The notes under the pieces were generated by a model that worked only from the letters and a program-made list of their open reading frames with translations, was not told where the DNA came from and made no database searches. DNA of 64,000 nt, taken from Rhipicephalus microplus. Taxonomy: Eukaryota; Arthropoda; Arachnida; Ixodida; Ixodidae. Where the stretch lies: positions 157,124,053 to 157,188,052 of the forward strand of contig NC_134700.1 in the NCBI RefSeq assembly GCF_043290135.1. Direction: 5' to 3'. The translations under genes were made by a program, and so were the position numbers. Of this stretch, positions 63,201 to 64,000 are shown one piece after another. Position 1 is the stretch's first letter; every line of letters begins with the position of its first letter.

Positions 63201-63227
63201 CATTGCCCGAGGTGGAGTTAGTGAACC
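9066..63227 (-). CDS. ABC transporter subfamily A (ABCA-like), 5' partial, 18 exons in window
   Basis: A full-size ABCA transporter, a membrane ATPase family that mostly moves lipids or sterols across membranes. Coding exons (high to low coordinate): 63073-63227, 62819-62974, 61170-61342, 59226-59436, 55349-55511, 51802-52061, 46297-46493, 45316-45664, 42672-42825, 41520-41645, 40082-40339, 37647-37894, 33965-34219, 26350-26508, 15885-16066, 13750-13923, 12157-12379, 9066-9287. Every junction keeps phase, and 3,665 nt give 1,220 codons plus a stop, which strongly supports the model. The order NBD1, TMD2, Walker A (GVNGAGKTT), Q-loop, signature, Walker B, H-loop is that of ABCA proteins. TMD1 and the NBD1 Walker A must lie to the right of the window. 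Residue numbers in the exon entries count from the first full codon in the window. The substrate cannot be read from the sequence. The ABCA3-like size is my inference. Confidence 0.93.
9288..11393. other. Intron 17, distal part
   Basis: Intron between ABCA exons 18 and 17. Mixed composition, more GC-rich from 10370. Open frames here (for example on the minus strand 10846-11484) resemble no family I know. Confidence 0.5.
11394..11665. repeat. Inverted repeat pair (foldback), arms about 65 bp
   Basis: The sequence around 11614-11662 (AACGGGATGCTAAGTGAGTG through CAGGCAGACTGGGAAC) recurs inverted at about 11394-11445 with scattered mismatches. The spacer is about 150 bp. It looks like a non-autonomous foldback element in ABCA intron 17. 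Confidence 0.65.
12151..12156 (-). promoter_or_regulatory. GC-type splice donor (GCAAGT)
   Basis: The sequence reads GAG followed by GCAAGT on the minus strand. The strong AG/GCAAGT context is what GC-AG introns need, and no GT site nearby keeps both reading frame and family spacing. The acceptor is the AG at 9288-9289. Confidence 0.75.
12157..12379 (-). CDS. ABCA exon 17: after the NBD2 H-loop
   Basis: The split Ser 1073, then residues 1074-1147. It begins [21 protein letters not shown] and [19 protein letters not shown], the standard ABCA sequence after the H-loop, where the exporter reads H-S-M-E-E-x-E-x-LC. Of the two nearby AG acceptors, CTGTAG (12380-12381) restores family spacing and phase. 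The exon ends GAG and the intron starts GCAAGT, a GC donor. Confidence 0.9.
12380..13749. other. Intron between ABCA exons 17 and 16
   Basis: No recognised element. A local GC-rich patch at about 12600-12710 stands out from the AT-rich background. Confidence 0.5.
13750..13923 (-). CDS. ABCA exon 16: NBD2 signature, Walker B and H-loop
   Basis: Split Ser 1015, then residues 1016-1072. The signature reads YSAGN (1014-1018), where ABCA NBD2 normally has YSGGN. Walker B is intact (ILLLDEP; D1038, E1039), and so is the H-loop (SSH, H1072). The D-loop reads SGIGI instead of TGMDP, so the D-loop Asp is Gly 1045. The acceptor is CATGTGCAG and the donor GTAATG; it ends in phase 2. Confidence 0.92.
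14279..14438. mobile_element. Palindromic foldback element, family 1, copy 1
   Basis: Two arms meet at 14370/14371. They read GACGATAACTTTAACGCGAG, then AACAGAACGAC, then AGAAGGACACGAAGGACACG, and return in reverse complement. The outer flank GGCTAGTTGGTATGACAT matches the inverted outer flank of the copy at 59660. No coding capacity. Confidence 0.85.
14440..15884. other. Intron between ABCA exons 16 and 15
   Basis: Apart from the foldback element at 14279-14438, AT-rich DNA with no recognised repeat. Confidence 0.5.
15885..16066 (-). CDS. ABCA exon 15: NBD2 Q-loop and helical subdomain
   Basis: Residues 955-1014 plus two bases. The Q-loop is [15 protein letters not shown] (Q964), as in ABCA NBD2. 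The helical subdomain follows and the exon ends at GTY, just before the signature. The acceptor is TGCCAACAG and the donor GTAGGC; it ends in phase 2. Confidence 0.93.
16438..17220. mobile_element. TIR-minisatellite element, copy B
   Basis: Terminal inverted repeats of about 40 bp (CAGCATATCCA... to ...GAGTGGGGCGAAGC) lie at 16438-16477 and 17181-17220, each bordered outside by an A-rich run. Inside are two GC-rich direct repeats and a long tract of degenerate ATGGACGGACG-type units (16920-17180). No transposase. Confidence 0.8.
16578..16845 (+). repeat. Direct repeat pair inside element B
   Basis: CGCACATCGGGGTTCTGTCT and the following GCGAGCTACCG segment (16583-16632) recur at 16797-16845 with few changes, about 214 bp apart. 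This suggests an internal duplication or a nested insertion. Confidence 0.7.
17391..17411 (+). repeat. Repeat-end motif TAAGGAGCTTC...CCTAAAA
   Basis: One of four copies of a short terminal motif (also 25941, 37108 and 39229), here 170 bp past element B. It probably marks the far end of the same composite element. Confidence 0.55.
17435..17506 (-). mobile_element. tRNA-Ser/Leu-like SINE head
   Basis: The minus strand reads GTGGCCGAGTGGTTTGCGTC (A box) and GCTGGTTTGATGCTCC (degenerate B box) at tRNA-like spacing. The acceptor stem does not pair, so this is a SINE head or pseudo-tRNA, not a working tRNA gene. Confidence 0.5.
18797..18901. repeat. Diverged foldback element
   Basis: ACAGGAGACAGGAAAGAAGA and AGGGCGC pair with GCGCCGTTTGTGTATCTTCT and CTGTCGCCTG. 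Same architecture as the foldbacks at 14279 and 31944, but with more mismatches. Confidence 0.55.
19688..19843 (-). repeat. 3' LTR of the Ty3/gypsy element
   Basis: 156 bp, starting TGTAGTGAATAAG and ending CCCCCTTTACA on the minus strand. The first part contains AATAA, a possible polyadenylation signal. Differs from the 5' LTR by about ten substitutions and small indels. Confidence 0.9.
19909..21186 (-). pseudogene. Ty3/gypsy integrase with one in-frame stop
   Basis: An N-terminal zinc-binding region ends in CHECQRRK. The catalytic core has D in DLYGP, D in LLSDRG and E in GLTERFNR, followed by YNTATQ and a C-terminal GPY-type segment. A TGA/TAG-type stop near 20740 lies just before the first catalytic Asp, splitting the gene. 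Confidence 0.9.
21313..22813 (-). pseudogene. Ty3/gypsy reverse transcriptase and RNase H, frameshifted
   Basis: Upstream part 22316-22813 ([12 protein letters not shown] and the preceding YRVSAAE region) is separated from the downstream part 21313-22209 by a frameshift near an A run at 22342. The catalytic YLDDIVVF lies at about 22003-22026. RNase H follows with HTDAS. A stop at 21313 cuts the RNase H/integrase connection. Confidence 0.92.
22968..23363 (-). pseudogene. Ty3/gypsy protease
   Basis: Aspartic protease domain with the DTGAAVS active site about 20 residues in and a conserved DIILGWDFL flap-side motif. A stop (TAG) interrupts the frame at its end, before the linker to RT. Confidence 0.88.
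23656..24695 (-). pseudogene. Ty3/gypsy gag, frameshifted
   Basis: Starts at an ATG (24693-24695) shortly after the 5' LTR. The first frame, to 24282, carries a capsid-like segment ([14 protein letters not shown], a typical tick gypsy gag stretch). The second frame, from 24285 to 23656, carries [10 protein letters not shown] and a Pro/Gln-rich tail. A one-base shift separates them near 24355. It ends at CFA-stop, where the second Cys of a CCHC zinc knuckle would be (TGC to TGA). Confidence 0.85.
24766..24923 (-). repeat. 5' LTR of the Ty3/gypsy element
   Basis: 158 bp, same ends as the 3' LTR. On the minus strand it is followed by ATTGGTGGATCGTGCTGG, the likely primer-binding site; the matching tRNA is not assigned. 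Confidence 0.9.
25106..25157. repeat. Short hairpin
   Basis: GACAAGAAAGACACCACA pairs with TGTCGTGTCTTTTCTTTTTTGTC around a 12-bp loop, immediately before the TIR of element D. It resembles the core of the foldback family at 14279. Confidence 0.6.
25170..25961 (+). mobile_element. TIR-minisatellite element, copy D, and associated right end
   Basis: Begins GGCAGCATATCTACGGAGTG and GAGTGGGGCGAAGC, then about 250 bp of degenerate CGTCCATGCGTCCGTC-type units. The following unique-looking sequence (AAATCTCCCACCGGCACCAC, a CTACTACTACTAC tract) ends at AAGGAGCTTCGCCCCTAAAA. The whole interval reads like one complete element. I recall this right end as frequent in ticks, which needs a search. Confidence 0.6.
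26350..26508 (-). CDS. ABCA exon 14: NBD2 Walker A
   Basis: 53 codons (902-954), phase 0 at both ends. [19 protein letters not shown] contains a perfect Walker A (residues 917-925) in the ABCA NBD2 context, followed by TGEILP and GDAYIGG. The acceptor is CTGATGCAG and the donor GTAGGT. It is separated from the next exon by the 10.3-kb intron that carries the Ty3/gypsy element. Confidence 0.95.
26509..29169. other. Intron 13, first part
   Basis: AT-rich, especially 27840-28960, with no recognised element except a small foldback at 27096-27187. Confidence 0.5.
27096..27187. repeat. Small GC-rich foldback
   Basis: GCGTGACACCACTGATCGTC and TGCGCAGC pair with GCGCATGCGCAGACCAGTGT and CACGC. The loop contains CGGCGGCGGCGG. 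A non-autonomous inverted-repeat element is the simplest reading. Confidence 0.65.
29170..29640 (-). mobile_element. Penelope-like element, GIY-YIG region relic
   Basis: The minus strand near 29420-29570 encodes [16 protein letters not shown], then CVNDRVREH and [12 protein letters not shown]. This order matches the C-terminal GIY-YIG endonuclease of Penelope-like elements (V-Y-x-I-PLSCGK-x-Y-(I/V)-GQ, then R...REH). Stops follow and the reverse transcriptase part is absent. Family assigned by pattern recognition. Confidence 0.6.
30105..30275 (-). mobile_element. Ruka-like SINE, diverged
   Basis: The minus strand retains CCCCAGGTGGCCGAAATTTC and GGGCTC-like body words, and head words at 30240-30275. 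Small deletions throughout. No target duplication visible. Confidence 0.65.
31139..31375 (+). mobile_element. Ruka-like SINE, full length
   Basis: A tRNA-like head (GGTCTAGGGGCTATGGTACT; GGTCGCGGGATCGAATCAC as B box) is followed by the body (GTTAAAGAACCCCAGGTGG, TTCCGGAGCCCTCCACTACG) and an end in CACATATCAACCAATG. About 237 bp. Confidence 0.85.
31918..32073. mobile_element. Palindromic foldback element, family 2
   Basis: Arms of about 64 bp (GAACTGGTTTAGCGCATTAC, GGGGAAGAAGAAATGGCCGA, GACACAAGAGGACA) meet near 32009 and return with few mismatches. It starts just after GGGCGAGTTGGT, a word also found beside the foldbacks at 14279 and 60055. Confidence 0.85.
32700..33070. repeat. Cluster of TTACACCC/GGGTGTAA motifs
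   Basis: At least ten copies of ACACCC or GGGTGT in both orientations within about 370 bp. Examples are TTACACCCTACAC, AGGGTGTCAT, TTACACCCTTACT, GGGTGTACAT, TTTACACCCC and GGGTGTAGGGGTGT. A related ATACCCTACACTACTT occurs near 49910. No coding sequence. Confidence 0.75.
33965..34219 (-). CDS. ABCA exon 13: linker to NBD2 and first NBD2 strand
   Basis: 85 codons (817-901), phase 0 at both ends. A Gln/Pro/Val-rich, probably disordered linker is followed by [19 protein letters not shown], which matches the first beta strand of ABCA NBD2 (L-x-K-x-Y). The linker is longer than a minimal ABCA linker. The acceptor is GTACTTGCAG and the donor GTGAAC. Confidence 0.9.
34220..35461. other. Intron 12, first part
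   Basis: AT-rich intron sequence with no recognised repeat or gene before the promoter-bearing repeat. Confidence 0.5.
35633..35667 (+). promoter_or_regulatory. Core promoter: TATA box and initiator (copy 1)
   Basis: TATATATA at 35633-35640 is followed about 30 bases later by TCAGT (35663-35667), the arthropod initiator consensus. The spacing is that of a genuine RNA polymerase II core promoter. The same pair is kept in the copy at 51505-51540. Confidence 0.65.
35721..35861 (+). CDS. 46-codon ORF in promoter-bearing repeat, copy 1
   Basis: Begins about 55 bases after the predicted initiator, at AAATGAAT. The peptide is polar ([20 protein letters not shown]...QFSHRPK) and of no known family. 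The last codons overlap CCCAAGTAAGTCGC, a splice-donor consensus, so this may be a first coding exon. Copy 2 keeps the frame with two adjacent amino-acid changes. Confidence 0.35.
   Translation: MNSNESTNTMIDVPSTSAALSHTRGRVHSFNTPSYNHVNQFSHRPK
36000..37646. other. Intron 12, remaining part
   Basis: AT-rich. Contains one copy of a short dispersed word at 36775-36825 (see 38130-38180) and a repeat-end motif TAAGGAGCTTCATCCCTGAA at 37108-37128. Otherwise nothing recognised. Confidence 0.5.
37647..37894 (-). CDS. ABCA exon 12: last TMD2 helix
   Basis: Two bases completing an Asn codon, then residues 735-816. [35 protein letters not shown] contains the final helix of TMD2, the position of the ABCA (A/L)-(L/F)-(E/Q)-G-x-x-(F/Y) motif. 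A charged cytoplasmic tail rich in Glu/Asp and Leu follows. The acceptor is GCGTGCAG and the donor GTACAT; phase 0. Confidence 0.9.
38020..38190 (+). repeat. Two diverged tandem copies of an 85-105 bp unit
   Basis: AAAGCGTGTTTAGAA begins each copy (38028 and 38134), and each ends near CCATGA(C/G)AGAGCATAAA/GAA. The second copy also matches 36775-36825 (GTTTAGAACACGTGGTTAAC). Confidence 0.6.
38531..39176. mobile_element. TIR-minisatellite element, copy E
   Basis: Inverted termini CACAGTATATCCACGAAGAG (left) and CTTCACTCCGTGGGTATGCT (right; both about 42 bp) enclose about 350 bp of degenerate CGTCCATGCGTC-type units and a (TACA)n microsatellite. A TAAGGAGCTTCACCCCTGAA motif follows at 39229. 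Confidence 0.8.
38943..39076. repeat. (CATA)n microsatellite
   Basis: About 33 perfect copies of the tetranucleotide inside element E. Perfect length suggests recent expansion; probably polymorphic. Confidence 0.95.
39250..40081. other. Intron between ABCA exons 12 and 11, remainder
   Basis: No recognised element after the minisatellite; short ORFs only. Confidence 0.5.
40082..40339 (-). CDS. ABCA exon 11: TMD2 helix and post-helix loop
   Basis: Residues 649-733 with split codons. It includes [29 protein letters not shown], matching the ABCA block in which (F/I)-x-x-x-P-x-(Y/F)-x-(L/F)-x-x-G-(L/M) precedes the last helix. A Cys-rich acidic loop follows. The acceptor is CATGTCCAG. The donor GTGAGA is preceded by AAGA, giving phase 1 and agreeing with exon 12. 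Confidence 0.9.
40340..42671. other. Introns flanking ABCA exon 10
   Basis: Two introns (40340-41519 and 41646-42671) of AT-rich sequence with no recognised repeat. Confidence 0.5.
41520..41645 (-). CDS. ABCA exon 10: TMD2 membrane helices
   Basis: Residues 607-647 with split codons at both ends. Almost entirely hydrophobic: a helix with [16 protein letters not shown], then [16 protein letters not shown]. The G-(Y/W)-A-x-x-P-(F/L)-x-Y motif is characteristic of ABCA TM10. The acceptor is GGCTTGCAG and the donor GTGAGT; the exon ends in phase 1. Confidence 0.9.
42672..42825 (-). CDS. ABCA exon 9: TMD2 membrane helix
   Basis: Residues 555-605 plus one base. It opens [20 protein letters not shown], the diagnostic ABCA motif K-x-x-Q/H-hydrophobic-SG-x-x-x-x-x-YW before TM9, and continues into a hydrophobic helix and PPIAYF. 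The acceptor is ACTCGCAG and the donor GTAAGT (optimal). It ends in phase 1. Confidence 0.92.
43430..44040 (+). repeat. Pair of diverged 150-bp direct repeats
   Basis: CCGAGGCTTGTATATTAATG, CTAGCAAAGCACACTGAATA and CATTCAGCATCCCGAAT (43430-43550) recur in order at 43895-44020, about 460 bp downstream. Several substitutions separate the copies. Lies in the intron between exons 9 and 8. Confidence 0.8.
44041..45315. other. Intron between ABCA exons 9 and 8, remainder
   Basis: AT-rich, no recognised element. Confidence 0.5.
45316..45664 (-). CDS. ABCA exon 8: ectodomain end and TM8
   Basis: The longest exon (residues 439-554). It contains [21 protein letters not shown], matching the ABCA pattern W-(Y/F)-N-(N/G) before a helix. 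An acidic Gly-rich loop follows (GGEGEHGES), then a membrane helix ([19 protein letters not shown]). It ends with the conserved ER...LQ that leads into the cytoplasmic loop. The donor GTATAG is at 45310-45315; phase 0. Confidence 0.9.
46297..46493 (-). CDS. ABCA exon 7: extracellular loop of TMD2
   Basis: Residues 373-437 plus two bases. Soluble sequence rich in acidic residues and short beta-like stretches ([29 protein letters not shown]), as expected for the second large ABCA ectodomain. Sequence conservation is low here, so the call rests on phase continuity and position. The acceptor is TTTGCAG and the donor GTACCA; the exon ends in phase 2. Confidence 0.82.
46576..46636 (-). mobile_element. 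Ruka-like SINE, short 3' fragment
   Basis: TTTAACGTCCCAAAATCATG is the 3' end of the SINE in minus orientation, cut short after about 60 bp by the LINE-like sequence that begins next to it. Confidence 0.45.
46640..47840 (-). mobile_element. I-like/LOA-like LINE 3' half with RNase H, decayed
   Basis: Minus-strand frames carry an RT C-terminal stretch ([34 protein letters not shown]). An RNase H part ([15 protein letters not shown], then ILWFPAH) follows, and then the tail [17 protein letters not shown] with RQLQTRTY and ATLDHILW. This order is typical of tick I-clade LINEs with RNase H. Frames are interrupted and the 5' part is missing. It lies in the intron between exons 7 and 6. Confidence 0.7.
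47841..50689. other. Intron between exons 7 and 6, middle part
   Basis: AT-rich. A plus-strand AATAAA-rich end at 49080-49130 may be another LINE tail. A fragment at 49890-49925 resembles the ACACCC motif cluster. No gene supported. Confidence 0.4.
50690..50850 (+). repeat. Direct repeat, copy 1 (partner at 52642-52780)
   Basis: AAGTCCACGCATGGTCGTAC, AAGTACGTCGGCGCA, CTTTCTCAATTC and AGATGGAACACCAAAT recur in the same order about 1.95 kb away on the other side of ABCA exon 6. Confidence 0.75.
51312..51452 (-). CDS. 46-codon ORF in promoter-bearing repeat, copy 2
   Basis: Same frame and start as in copy 1, with two adjacent substitutions (RG to CV). The terminal codons again overlap a splice-donor consensus. 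No family recognised. Confidence 0.35.
   Translation of the reverse strand: MNSNESTNTMIDVPSTSAALSHTCVRVHSFNTPSYNHVNQFSHRPK
51505..51540 (-). promoter_or_regulatory. Core promoter: TATA box and initiator (copy 2)
   Basis: TATATATA (51533-51540) and TCAGT about 30 bases downstream on the minus strand, as in copy 1. It points in the same direction as the ABCA gene, towards exon 7. Confidence 0.6.
51802..52061 (-). CDS. ABCA exon 6: linker and first helix of TMD2
   Basis: Two bases completing an Asp codon, then residues 287-372. After a polar linker comes a basic juxtamembrane segment ([20 protein letters not shown]) corresponding to the ABCA pre-TM7 motif. A hydrophobic helix follows at about residues 324-341 ([14 protein letters not shown]), then the start of the large extracellular loop. 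The donor GTAAGA is at 51796-51801. A dispersed repeat begins only 9 bases inside the following intron. Confidence 0.9.
52642..52780 (+). repeat. Direct repeat, copy 2 (partner at 50690-50850)
   Basis: AAGTCCACGCATGGTCGTGC, AAGCACGTCGGCGCAGCAAA and AGATGGAACACCAAAT match copy 1 in order. The copy runs into the LTR-like sequence that follows. Confidence 0.75.
52790..53345 (+). mobile_element. LTR-like sequence with promoter and polyadenylation signal
   Basis: GC-rich sequence with few stops ends in TTATAAAACC (about 53229). About 30 bases later comes a TCATT initiator-like site, and AATAAA follows at 53338-53343. The U3-R-like layout suggests a solo LTR, but no TG...CA ends or partner LTR are visible. 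Alternatively a non-LTR promoter or gene fragment. Confidence 0.35.
53366..53512 (-). mobile_element. Ruka-like SINE, 5'-truncated
   Basis: Minus-strand body of the SINE (CCCCAGGTGGTGAAAATTTG, CACTACGGCATCTCCC) without the tRNA-like head. The 3' end carries ATCAAATCAAATCAA. Confidence 0.75.
53773..54014 (-). mobile_element. Ruka-like SINE, full length, with 12-bp target duplication
   Basis: A 242-bp element with a complete tRNA-like head at 53935-54014 (GCCCCACCGTGGTGGTGTAG; B box GGTCGCGGAATCAAATCC on the minus strand). CATCGTCACAAG flanks it exactly at 53761-53772 and 54015-54026. Confidence 0.9.
54027..55348. other. Intron between exons 6 and 5, remainder
   Basis: AT-rich, nothing recognised. 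Confidence 0.5.
55349..55511 (-). CDS. ABCA exon 5: regulatory domain, LEDVF motif
   Basis: Residues 232-285 plus one base. It contains a SLEDVF stretch equivalent to the conserved ABCA T-x-LE-(D/E)-VF motif that closes the NBD1 regulatory region, then a His-rich linker (HHVHHH). The acceptor TTACAG is at 55512-55517; the donor GTTGGT is a weaker site. It ends in phase 1 and matches the next exon. Confidence 0.88.
55850..58290 (-). mobile_element. RTE-type LINE, 5'-truncated, coding region broken
   Basis: The minus strand begins inside the AP endonuclease ([14 protein letters not shown], 58190-58250). Reverse transcriptase blocks follow: [18 protein letters not shown] at about 57110-57160, [14 protein letters not shown] and FADDIVLMS at 56590-56780. 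It ends with RTE-type sequence and a (ATGATG)n-like 3' tail at 55850-55870. Frameshifts interrupt both domains. It lies in the intron between ABCA exons 5 and 4, in the gene's orientation. Confidence 0.85.
58560..59010 (-). pseudogene. mariner-like transposase relic
   Basis: The minus strand encodes [17 protein letters not shown], then VYRE and KHVHKLCRE at 58880-59000, matching the helix-turn-helix start of mariner transposases. [13 protein letters not shown] follows (58750-58800), equivalent to the D-E-(S/T)-W-x-x-x-Y-x-PETK motif of the DD34D core. The end is [15 protein letters not shown]. Several stops and a large internal deletion are present, and the first Asp is not readable in one frame. 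Confidence 0.6.
59226..59436 (-). CDS. ABCA exon 4: end of NBD1, start of regulatory linker
   Basis: The split Arg at residue 161, then residues 162-231. It begins [18 protein letters not shown], matching the ABCA post-NBD1 motif in which a CxGSxxFLK stretch precedes a GY-containing strand. The middle is basic and probably part of the NBD1 regulatory domain. The acceptor is TTTTGTCCAG and the donor GTGAGT at 59220-59225; the exon ends in phase 0. Confidence 0.9.
59660..59790. mobile_element. Palindromic foldback element, family 1, copy 2
   Basis: GACGATAGTTATAGCGCGAG, AACAGAACAACGACA and AAGAAGGACACG return as CGTGTCCTTTGTGTCCTTCC, GTGTCCTTCC and GCTATAACTATCGTC. The right flank GTCATACCAACTAGCC is the inverse of the left flank of copy 1 at 14279. 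Confidence 0.85.
59801..60048 (+). mobile_element. Ruka-like SINE, full length
   Basis: Head GCCGCGGTGTTCTAGTGGCT with B box GGTCGCGGGATTGAATCCC (better preserved than the copy at 31139). The body ends in CATATCATCATCATC. It is packed between two foldback elements. Confidence 0.9.
60055..60191. mobile_element. Palindromic foldback element, family 3
   Basis: After GCGAGTTGGTTTGTAG, arms of about 55 bp (GGAAAAAATAACCAGCGAAA, CCACACGAAGACAGCGAAAA) return as TTTGCTGTCTCCATGTGGTT, TTCACTGGTTCTTTT and CC. No coding capacity. Confidence 0.8.
60192..61169. other. Intron between exons 4 and 3, remainder
   Basis: AT-rich, nothing recognised. Confidence 0.5.
61170..61342 (-). CDS. ABCA exon 3: NBD1 Walker B, D-loop and H-loop
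   Basis: Residues 104-160 plus two bases of a split codon. Walker B with the catalytic Glu (VIILDEP; D108, E109), a normal D-loop (NMDP, residues 113-116) and the H-loop ([10 protein letters not shown]141) are all intact. This half-site keeps its hydrolysis residues. The acceptor is CTACCCAG and the donor GTAGGT; the exon ends in phase 2. Confidence 0.92.
61343..62818. other. Intron between exons 3 and 2
   Basis: Mostly unremarkable. Sequence near 61700-61830 (GTCATCCACCTTGGGCGCAT followed by AATAAAAG) may be a LINE tail, but I see no coding part. Confidence 0.4.
62819..62974 (-). CDS. ABCA exon 2: NBD1 helical subdomain and signature
   Basis: 52 codons (residues 52-103), phase 0 at both ends. 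It carries the alpha-helical subdomain and the ABC signature, which reads LSLGQ at residues 84-88 instead of LSGGQ/LSGGM, followed by QRRL. The first conserved Gly is therefore Leu. The acceptor TTTCTAG precedes GTT AAG GGC; the donor is GTAAGG below 62819. It joins directly to the Walker B exon. Confidence 0.9.
63073..63227 (-). CDS. ABCA exon 1 of window: NBD1 Q-loop
   Basis: Encodes residues 1-51 after two bases that complete a split codon from an exon outside the window. The TSG...GGYDV stretch and the Q-loop segment [19 protein letters not shown] are typical of ABCA NBD1. Ala replaces the usual Pro just before the Q-loop Gln (Q32). The acceptor AG is at 63228-63229 and the GTAAGC donor at 63067-63072; the exon ends in phase 0. 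The Walker A exon that should precede it is not found between 63228 and 64000. Confidence 0.9.
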
Positions 63228-64000
63228 CTGTAATGTTAGTTTAAAAAAGCTCGTTGTCGTTGCCGACAGCGCGTCCGACCCTTATTAAAATATCACTGCT
63301 ACTGTCGTGTTTCATATCTCTCCTGTGCAAATAATAAAGTATGAGGTCTGGGAGAAAATGCATTTCTGTTTTTTTGACCATATTATTGTCAATTGATGGC
63401 TCATCATTTCGCTTCACATACTTTGTGTCTACGCCGTTTTTTTTCAGCGGATAAAAGAAAAAATTATTAGACCCCCCTCCCCTTACATTCGAAAGCGAAA
63501 CCAAAAGTAAAATTTTTAACCTTTCATAAGTCATAATCCTTTCGCTTGGTAAACTCGCAATGTCAGGTGCGCGTGAGCCTGACGATCCTCAAATTTACTT
63601 TGTGGGACGCTGTGAATAAATTGAATATGTCTGTACAGACTCATATTTGATGCCGGGTAGCAAGTTGTCATTTAACTTGCCCTCCACACTGCATGAGCTT
63701 GCTGCCTCACAAGTATTCGACACTGCAATGCAGAAAACATGTTTTCGTGCCACTGACACTGAAAACCAAGCTACAAATTAAAAAATTGGACTGCTGCTAG
63801 CGAAAAAGCAGACAAAAAGAGCGGGCTACTTCTAGCGAGAAAGCAGACAAGAGCGAAAACCGCAATAGAACTAGATACAAGTGCGGTGGACTTTAAGTCG
63901 CTCAATCATCTTGTGTAGGCGCTACAGCTGTTTCAAAGTTTTTTCGTTTATGTTCTCAAAACTCATATTATTTATTTAATTAGACATAACACGCAAACAT
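63228..64000. other. Intron upstream of ABCA exon 1, to the window edge
   Basis: No Walker A or other ABCA coding sequence on the minus strand, so the next upstream exon is beyond the window. Confidence 0.6.

Overview
The window looks like nuclear DNA of a hard tick (Ixodidae, probably a metastriate lineage such as Rhipicephalus). The evidence is Ruka-like tRNA-derived SINEs, intron-rich coding sequence in an AT-rich background, and a dense mix of arthropod-type RTE, CR1-like, I-like, Penelope-like, mariner and Ty3/gypsy relics. The species assignment is inference from repeat recognition; no search was run.

One gene dominates. An ABC transporter of subfamily A (ABCA) runs on the minus strand from beyond the right edge to a stop at 9066-9068. 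I placed 18 coding exons. Their splice phases agree at every junction and together give 1,220 uninterrupted codons. In order they encode the Q-loop, signature, Walker B and H-loop of the first nucleotide-binding domain (NBD1); the regulatory linker; the second membrane domain with its extracellular loop; a Gln/Pro-rich linker; the complete second NBD (NBD2); and the C-terminal tail. TMD1 and the NBD1 Walker A lie outside the window. The ATPase motifs are uneven: both signatures depart from consensus and the NBD2 D-loop has lost its Asp. One intron uses a GC donor. The only other gene I can support is a plus-strand exon at 2115-2654, which encodes a short single-pass membrane protein of unknown family.

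The rest is introns and flanking DNA filled with repeats. Left flank (1-9065): a CR1-like LINE tail, the plus-strand exon, a SINE with a 13-bp target duplication, a tandem array of about 146-bp units, and minisatellite elements. The 10.3-kb intron at 16067-26349 holds a Ty3/gypsy element with two LTRs and a 4-bp target duplication, whose coding regions carry several stops and frameshifts. It also holds two terminal-inverted-repeat (TIR) minisatellite elements. The middle introns (26509-51801) hold a Penelope relic, foldback elements, a cluster of GGGTGTAA-type motifs, an I-like LINE and the first copy of a promoter-bearing repeat. The right introns (52062-62818) hold an LTR-like sequence, two SINEs, an RTE LINE, a mariner relic and more foldbacks.

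The least expected signals are three. A repeat occurs twice in opposite orientations (35462-35999 and 51174-51792) and each copy carries a TATA/Inr promoter, a 46-codon ORF and a splice-donor consensus. A family of minisatellites is bounded by TIRs. A GGGGCGAAGC core is shared by the ends of several otherwise different repeats.
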